In this document: positions 61,485 through 64,000 of the stretch, in pieces
How positions within the stretch are numbered: position 1 is the first letter of the stretch
Layout of the letters: each line of letters starts with the position of its first letter
Assembly (NCBI RefSeq): GCF_002269125.1
Contig: NZ_NQKI01000026.1
Location: 1 to 64,000 of the forward strand
Direction: 5' to 3'
Origin: Pseudomonas lundensis
GTDB taxonomy: Bacteria; Pseudomonadota; Gammaproteobacteria; Pseudomonadales; Pseudomonadaceae
Length of the DNA stretch: 64,000 bases
Position numbers and translations under genes: made by a program
The notes under the pieces: model-generated
Told to the model about the DNA's origin: nothing
Database searches by the model: none
The model's input: the letters and a program-made list of their open reading frames with translations, nothing else

Positions 61485-61643
61485 ATGGTTCTCCCCGTCA
61501 CATTGCTGACAACGACCTTGGCGGGTCGAACGATTTCAGGCGCAACAGCGCCCCCATTACGATTGCAGGCGCTTTTTTTGTGTCCGCATTCTCGTTTTAT
61601 GGCGGGTTGCGCAGGAGCACCCCAGGGTGCGCCGGGTTCCTGA
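61485..61643 (+). CDS. Ash-family-like small ORF
   Basis: This 52-residue frame ends CPHSRFMAGCAGAPQGAPGS, which is the Ash (phage ASH) family ending. Ash frames in P4-like elements overlap the C4 RNA, as here. Start is uncertain: ATG at 61485, or TTG at 61458 giving 61 residues. The strong RNA structure in the same DNA means the protein may not be made. Confidence 0.4.
   Translation: MVLPVTLLTTTLAGRTISGATAPPLRLQALFLCPHSRFMAGCAGAPQGAPGS
61547..61579 (+). terminator. Terminator before the C4-type RNA
   Basis: AGCGCC (61547-61552) pairs with GGCGCT (61568-61573), followed by a T7 run. It lies about 20 bases upstream of the C4-type stem and may attenuate the rha transcript. Confidence 0.7.
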
Positions 61644-61675
61644 ATCACCGGTCCGCCAATCCTGTGCAACTCGCC
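61601..61675 (+). ncRNA. C4-type antisense RNA (P4/P1 immunity-like)
   Basis: GGCGGGTTGCGCAGG (61601-61615) pairs with 61661-61675 over 15 bp with two G-U pairs. Inside are hairpin 1 (GCACC-CCAG-GGTGC, 61617-61630) and hairpin 2 (CCGG 61632-61635 with CCGG 61648-61651), a three-stem shape as in C4 RNA. The hairpin 2 loop (61635-61647) can pair over 13 bases (3 wobbles) with 61714-61726. CCGCCAA (61653-61659) is complementary to TTGGCGG (61688-61694). The first target covers the Shine-Dalgarno of the gene at 61733. These match the a'/a and b'/b pairs of C4. Ends are approximate. Confidence 0.8.
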
Positions 61676-61732
61676 ACCCTTCTCTGCTTGGCGGCAGGCC
61701 GTGGTGGTTCCCATGATTCGGGAGCTACACCC

Positions 61733-61894
61733 ATGAAATACGCCCTAAATCCGTTCGCGATCCGCGCATTTGCTCACCGCCGCACGGCCCTGAGCGCCCT
61801 CCGCGCAAACTCTTCCTTGTCCGTTCGCCTCGCCCGCTACAACCATCACACCGATATCGCCCGCGCCCTAGAAGCGCAAGGCGGTTCCCAATGA
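61733..61894 (+). CDS. Small basic protein under C4-type control
   Basis: This 53-residue protein (MKYALNPFAIRAFAHRRTAL...) is basic and Arg-rich and does not resemble a known domain. The position matches Icd/Kil- or Ant-type genes of P4 and P1 that C4 RNA represses. Its GGGAG ribosome site (61720-61724) lies in the antisense target. Start ATG at 61733-61735. The frame is open back to 61415, but the part before 61733 overlaps the RNA and is not expected to be translated. It is coupled to the next gene by ATGA. Confidence 0.55.
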   Translation: MKYALNPFAIRAFAHRRTALSALRANSSLSVRLARYNHHTDIARALEAQGGSQ

Positions 61895-62184
61895 ACCACT
61901 TCCCAACCGTTGCGCCCCTTGAAGGCGAGGTGCTGTCTGAGGCGGTGCTCGACGCCCGCGCCATGTGCTCGATGAACTTTGCCAGGGATGAATTCAACAA
62001 GCTTTACGAACTGCTCTACCCCATGTGTTCGAGCCATACGGAAGGGCCGATGTGCGACATTGCACGGCACCTGGAGCAGGTCCGAATTTTCAGCCGTAAT
62101 TTCTGCTGGGCTCATCGCCACCTGGGAGCCTCGTATGGCGTTGTGGGCGAGCGCGCAGGCATGGATGACGAGGTGATCGTATGA
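61891..62184 (+). CDS. Unknown element protein, 97 residues
   Basis: I do not recognise this protein. It is acidic with several Cys residues (MCSMNF, YPMCSSH, MCDIARH, FCWAHRH). It overlaps the preceding gene by ATGA and the following by ATGA, so it belongs to the element's early operon. Function unknown. Confidence 0.55.
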   Translation: MNHFPTVAPLEGEVLSEAVLDARAMCSMNFARDEFNKLYELLYPMCSSHTEGPMCDIARHLEQVRIFSRNFCWAHRHLGASYGVVGERAGMDDEVIV

Positions 62185-62396
62185 CCTCCATCATCCACAT
62201 GGCTGACGACACCCAGGACGATCTGCGTGACGTACAAGGCGTGCTGGTACTACTGAGCATGGCTCTTGCGCTGATCGCCGCACCCACCACGCCAATCATC
62301 GTCGCCCGCGTCACCGCCGTGATGGCGCAGCACACCGCCATGGCCTGGGCCGAGCTGCTGGACGGCGTGATTGCTGAGCAAGGGGGTGATCTGTGA
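62181..62396 (+). CDS. Unknown element protein, 71 residues
   Basis: A short protein with a hydrophobic middle (VLVLLSMALALIAAPTTPIIVARVTAVMA) that could be one membrane helix. Not recognised. Its start overlaps the previous stop by ATGA and its stop overlaps the next start as GTGA. Confidence 0.5.
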   Translation: MTSIIHMADDTQDDLRDVQGVLVLLSMALALIAAPTTPIIVARVTAVMAQHTAMAWAELLDGVIAEQGGDL

Positions 62397-63109
62397 AGAC
62401 CGATACCACCCTGCGCATCACCCGCCGCCAGTATCGCCAGTTCGCAGAGCTGGCCAAGTCCAATGGGGTTGGCTTGACGCTGGACACCTTCACCAACCTG
62501 GGCGGCACTTGGGGTGAGTACAACTACTGGGCGCAGCCGATCATTCTTGACGTGTCGAGTGACAGCCGCCTGCGTGATGAACGTATTGCTATCAAGCTGG
62601 CCACCAGTGTGAATGCTGGCGCTTTCCGTGGTGCCCACCGCCCTGAGCTGGATTGGGCTGCGCTGGATGACAGCGAAATTTACCCGTTCATCGTCAGCCA
62701 TGAGATCGGCCACCACGTCGACAACTTCACGTATTGGGATATCGCCCTGATGCCTGATTTGGCAGCCAGCGATCGGTGCCACAAGGTGATGTACCGCGTG
62801 AACGAGATGCTTGCAGATCGCTATGCCTGGGAGCAGGTAAGGCCCGGCGAGCCACTGCCGCTGAGCGAGGCAGGCAAGCGCTTGCAGGAGGAAATGGCTA
62901 CCGACCTGGAGTTGCTCAATCAGCATATGCCTCGCACCCGCAGGGCGCCCAAGGCGCTGCCGAGTGGGCAGTACGCCTACGTGCCTGTCTCGATGCTGAA
63001 AACCGAGGAACTGGCCGCATTCGTCGGGCCGAACGTCTCCCCGGCGCTGATTGAACACACCCGAAACCGCCGCCGCGTTCATCGCCGCGACTCCAGACTG
63101 AGGGGTTAA
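62393..63109 (+). CDS. Zincin-like protein (HEIGH motif)
   Basis: This 238-residue protein has HEIGH at residues 103-107 (IVSHEIGHHVDNF), a zinc-protease HExxH motif, and a downstream NEMLADRYAW (Glu138), which suits a gluzincin-type third ligand. No signal peptide is seen. I do not know the family; candidates are an ImmA/IrrE-like anti-repressor protease or a phage-coded metallopeptidase. Start GTG at 62393. It lies in an element operon with unknown small genes. Confidence 0.65.
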   Translation: MKTDTTLRITRRQYRQFAELAKSNGVGLTLDTFTNLGGTWGEYNYWAQPIILDVSSDSRLRDERIAIKLATSVNAGAFRGAHRPELDWAALDDSEIYPFIVSHEIGHHVDNFTYWDIALMPDLAASDRCHKVMYRVNEMLADRYAWEQVRPGEPLPLSEAGKRLQEEMATDLELLNQHMPRTRRAPKALPSGQYAYVPVSMLKTEELAAFVGPNVSPALIEHTRNRRRVHRRDSRLRG

Positions 63110-63111
63110 AA

Positions 63112-63396
63112 ATGACCAGTTTTCAACAGCGCTTCGCTGCGCTGACGGGATCGGCTTGCCCGAAGAAAGCCACCGAGCTGTTTTACGTGAGCCACCCGAA
63201 GGCCGATCGGGCCTTGTTGGGGCCGTTCCTGAGCCAGGCCGACGCCGAATGCGGGCGCGTCGTTTTGCGTAGTGCCGATGCGGTAGTGACGGCCTGCCTC
63301 GTCGAATCACTGGACGATTTGACCTACTGGCACGCGGTGAACAACGGCCAGGTCTGCCGGGCCTTCGCTGCCGCCGAGGGGGTGAACCATGAGTAA
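63112..63396 (+). CDS. Unknown element protein, 94 residues
   Basis: Not recognised; soluble and slightly Cys-rich. It starts 2 bases after the zincin-like gene stop and overlaps the next by 8 bases. Part of the element's primase-side operon. Confidence 0.55.
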   Translation: MTSFQQRFAALTGSACPKKATELFYVSHPKADRALLGPFLSQADAECGRVVLRSADAVVTACLVESLDDLTYWHAVNNGQVCRAFAAAEGVNHE

Positions 63397-63616
63397 GGTC
63401 ACGCCCATTCGCCGCAAGGGTGCCGGTGGCCCGCCGACTGCTGGCGCCTACATCGACAGCGCCAGCTATACGCTGCTGGTGGAAACCCTGGTGAGCTTCT
63501 TGGAACTGCGCATTGCCGAGGGTGACGCGGGCCGCCACTGCCCCGAGCTGGAGCGTCTGACCGATCAACTGGAACGGCTGGCCAAGCGCTTCACGCCACC
63601 GCAGGGGGCCGCATGA
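63389..63616 (+). CDS. Unknown element protein, 75 residues
   Basis: A short helical protein with an N-terminal basic stretch (VTPIRRKGAGG) and a leucine-rich helical end (CPELERLTDQLERLAKRF). Not recognised. It overlaps the primase start by ATGA. Confidence 0.55.
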   Translation: MSKVTPIRRKGAGGPPTAGAYIDSASYTLLVETLVSFLELRIAEGDAGRHCPELERLTDQLERLAKRFTPPQGAA

Positions 63617-64000
63617 CTGATCCTGTGATCTTGTTCCGTGACGCGCTCCAGTCGGCCTATGGGCCGCTCGACTGGCTGCCGATGGACGATGGCGACATTC
63701 ACCGCTTCCACGTTCCCGGCGACAAGCCCGGCACGCTCAATGGCTGGTACTGCCTGTTTGCCGATGGCATTGCCTCGGGCGCGTTCGGGAGCTGGAAGAC
63801 GGGCGGCACCAGCACCTGGTGTAGCCGTGAGCCGGTGGACGCCCGCGAAGCCGAGCAGGTGCGCCAGCGCATCGAGCAGGCCCGGCGCCAGCGGGAGGCC
63901 GAACGGCAACGGCGCCAGCTCAAGGCGGCTGGCCTGGCACAACGCTGGTGGCGTGACGCTCGCCGTGCTGACCCGGCCCACACCTACCTGGTCGCCAAGG
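63613..64000 (+). CDS. Phage-type DNA primase, N-terminal fragment (runs off window)
   Basis: The first 129 residues resemble the N-terminus of P4-like and Pseudomonas prophage primase/helicases: a zinc-free prim-like start (DGDIHRFHVPGDKPGTLNGWYCLF), then a coiled, Arg/Gln-rich stretch (EQVRQRIEQARRQREAERQRRQLKAAGLAQRWW) and ADPAHTYLVAK leading into a toprim domain. The rest is beyond the window. It would start replication of the element. Confidence 0.75.
   Translation, partial: MTDPVILFRDALQSAYGPLDWLPMDDGDIHRFHVPGDKPGTLNGWYCLFADGIASGAFGSWKTGGTSTWCSREPVDAREAEQVRQRIEQARRQREAERQRRQLKAAGLAQRWWRDARRADPAHTYLVAK

Noticed and set aside
61415..61732. Upstream part of the long frame ending at 61894
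   Set aside because: The frame crosses the C4-type RNA and a terminator; the likely start is ATG 61733 with its own ribosome site.
1..64000. CRISPR arrays, rRNA genes and insertion sequences
   Set aside because: No regularly spaced repeats, rRNA-like stretches or transposase frames were seen.

Overview
This window is a Pseudomonas chromosome segment, most likely from the fluorescens group. The evidence is long runs of conserved Pseudomonas gene order: hut; pckA-hslO-hslR; rimABK; amgRS-tex-gshA-argA-argE; typA-thiI-glnA-ntrBC; secB-grxC-gpmI-envC-ctpA; hisBHAF; asmA-mutY-yggX-tRNA-Phe. The rimABK set, AmgRS and the REP-type repeats also fit. About 57.6 kb is core chromosome. The last 6.4 kb is an integrated mobile element.

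Layout. 1-3185: histidine utilisation genes hutU (partial), hutD, hutC and hutF, with a sigma54 promoter and HutC operators. 3300-7260: an uncharacterised alpha/beta hydrolase, a RecQ-family helicase without HRDC, and an acyl-carrier-like DUF1493 protein. 7290-13550: pckA, hslO, a PAP2 phosphatase, hslR and the rimABK ribosome-modification operon. 13622-25483: AmgS/AmgR envelope-stress two-component system, tex, a thioesterase, gshA, a DUF3077 protein, argA, argE and a CYTH/CHAD protein. 25530-30250: two lipoproteins, fbp and glgP. 30506-40500: ykgJ-like, typA, thiI, glnA, two small exported proteins, ntrB, ntrC and an NrsZ-type small RNA. 40500-53643: trmL, secB, grxC, a rhodanese-like protein, gpmI, envC, ctpA, a YibQ-type deacetylase, a solute-binding protein, hisF/hisA/DUF2164/hisH/hisB and an OFA-family MFS transporter. 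54011-57743: asmA-like, mutY, yggX and tRNA-Phe.

Nitrogen control links several regions. Sigma54-type GG-N10-GC elements sit upstream of hutU, glnA, ntrB and the NrsZ-like RNA, and NtrC-type dyads lie upstream of ntrB and the RNA. Histidine degradation, glutamine synthesis and the NtrBC system are therefore all in one neighbourhood, with HutC operators on the hut side.

From 57.84 kb to the end of the window is a P4-like satellite or integrative element inserted at the 3' end of tRNA-Phe. It has a tyrosine integrase with arm-type repeats, a translationally coupled AT-rich orphan gene with an HNH-like motif and a zinc knuckle, three tandem terminators, AlpA-like, HTH and Rha regulators, an Ash-like frame, a zincin-like protein and the start of a primase. 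The most notable item is a C4-type antisense RNA at about 61601-61675. It has a 15-bp closing stem and two unpaired segments complementary to sites just downstream, one of which covers the Shine-Dalgarno of the next small gene.
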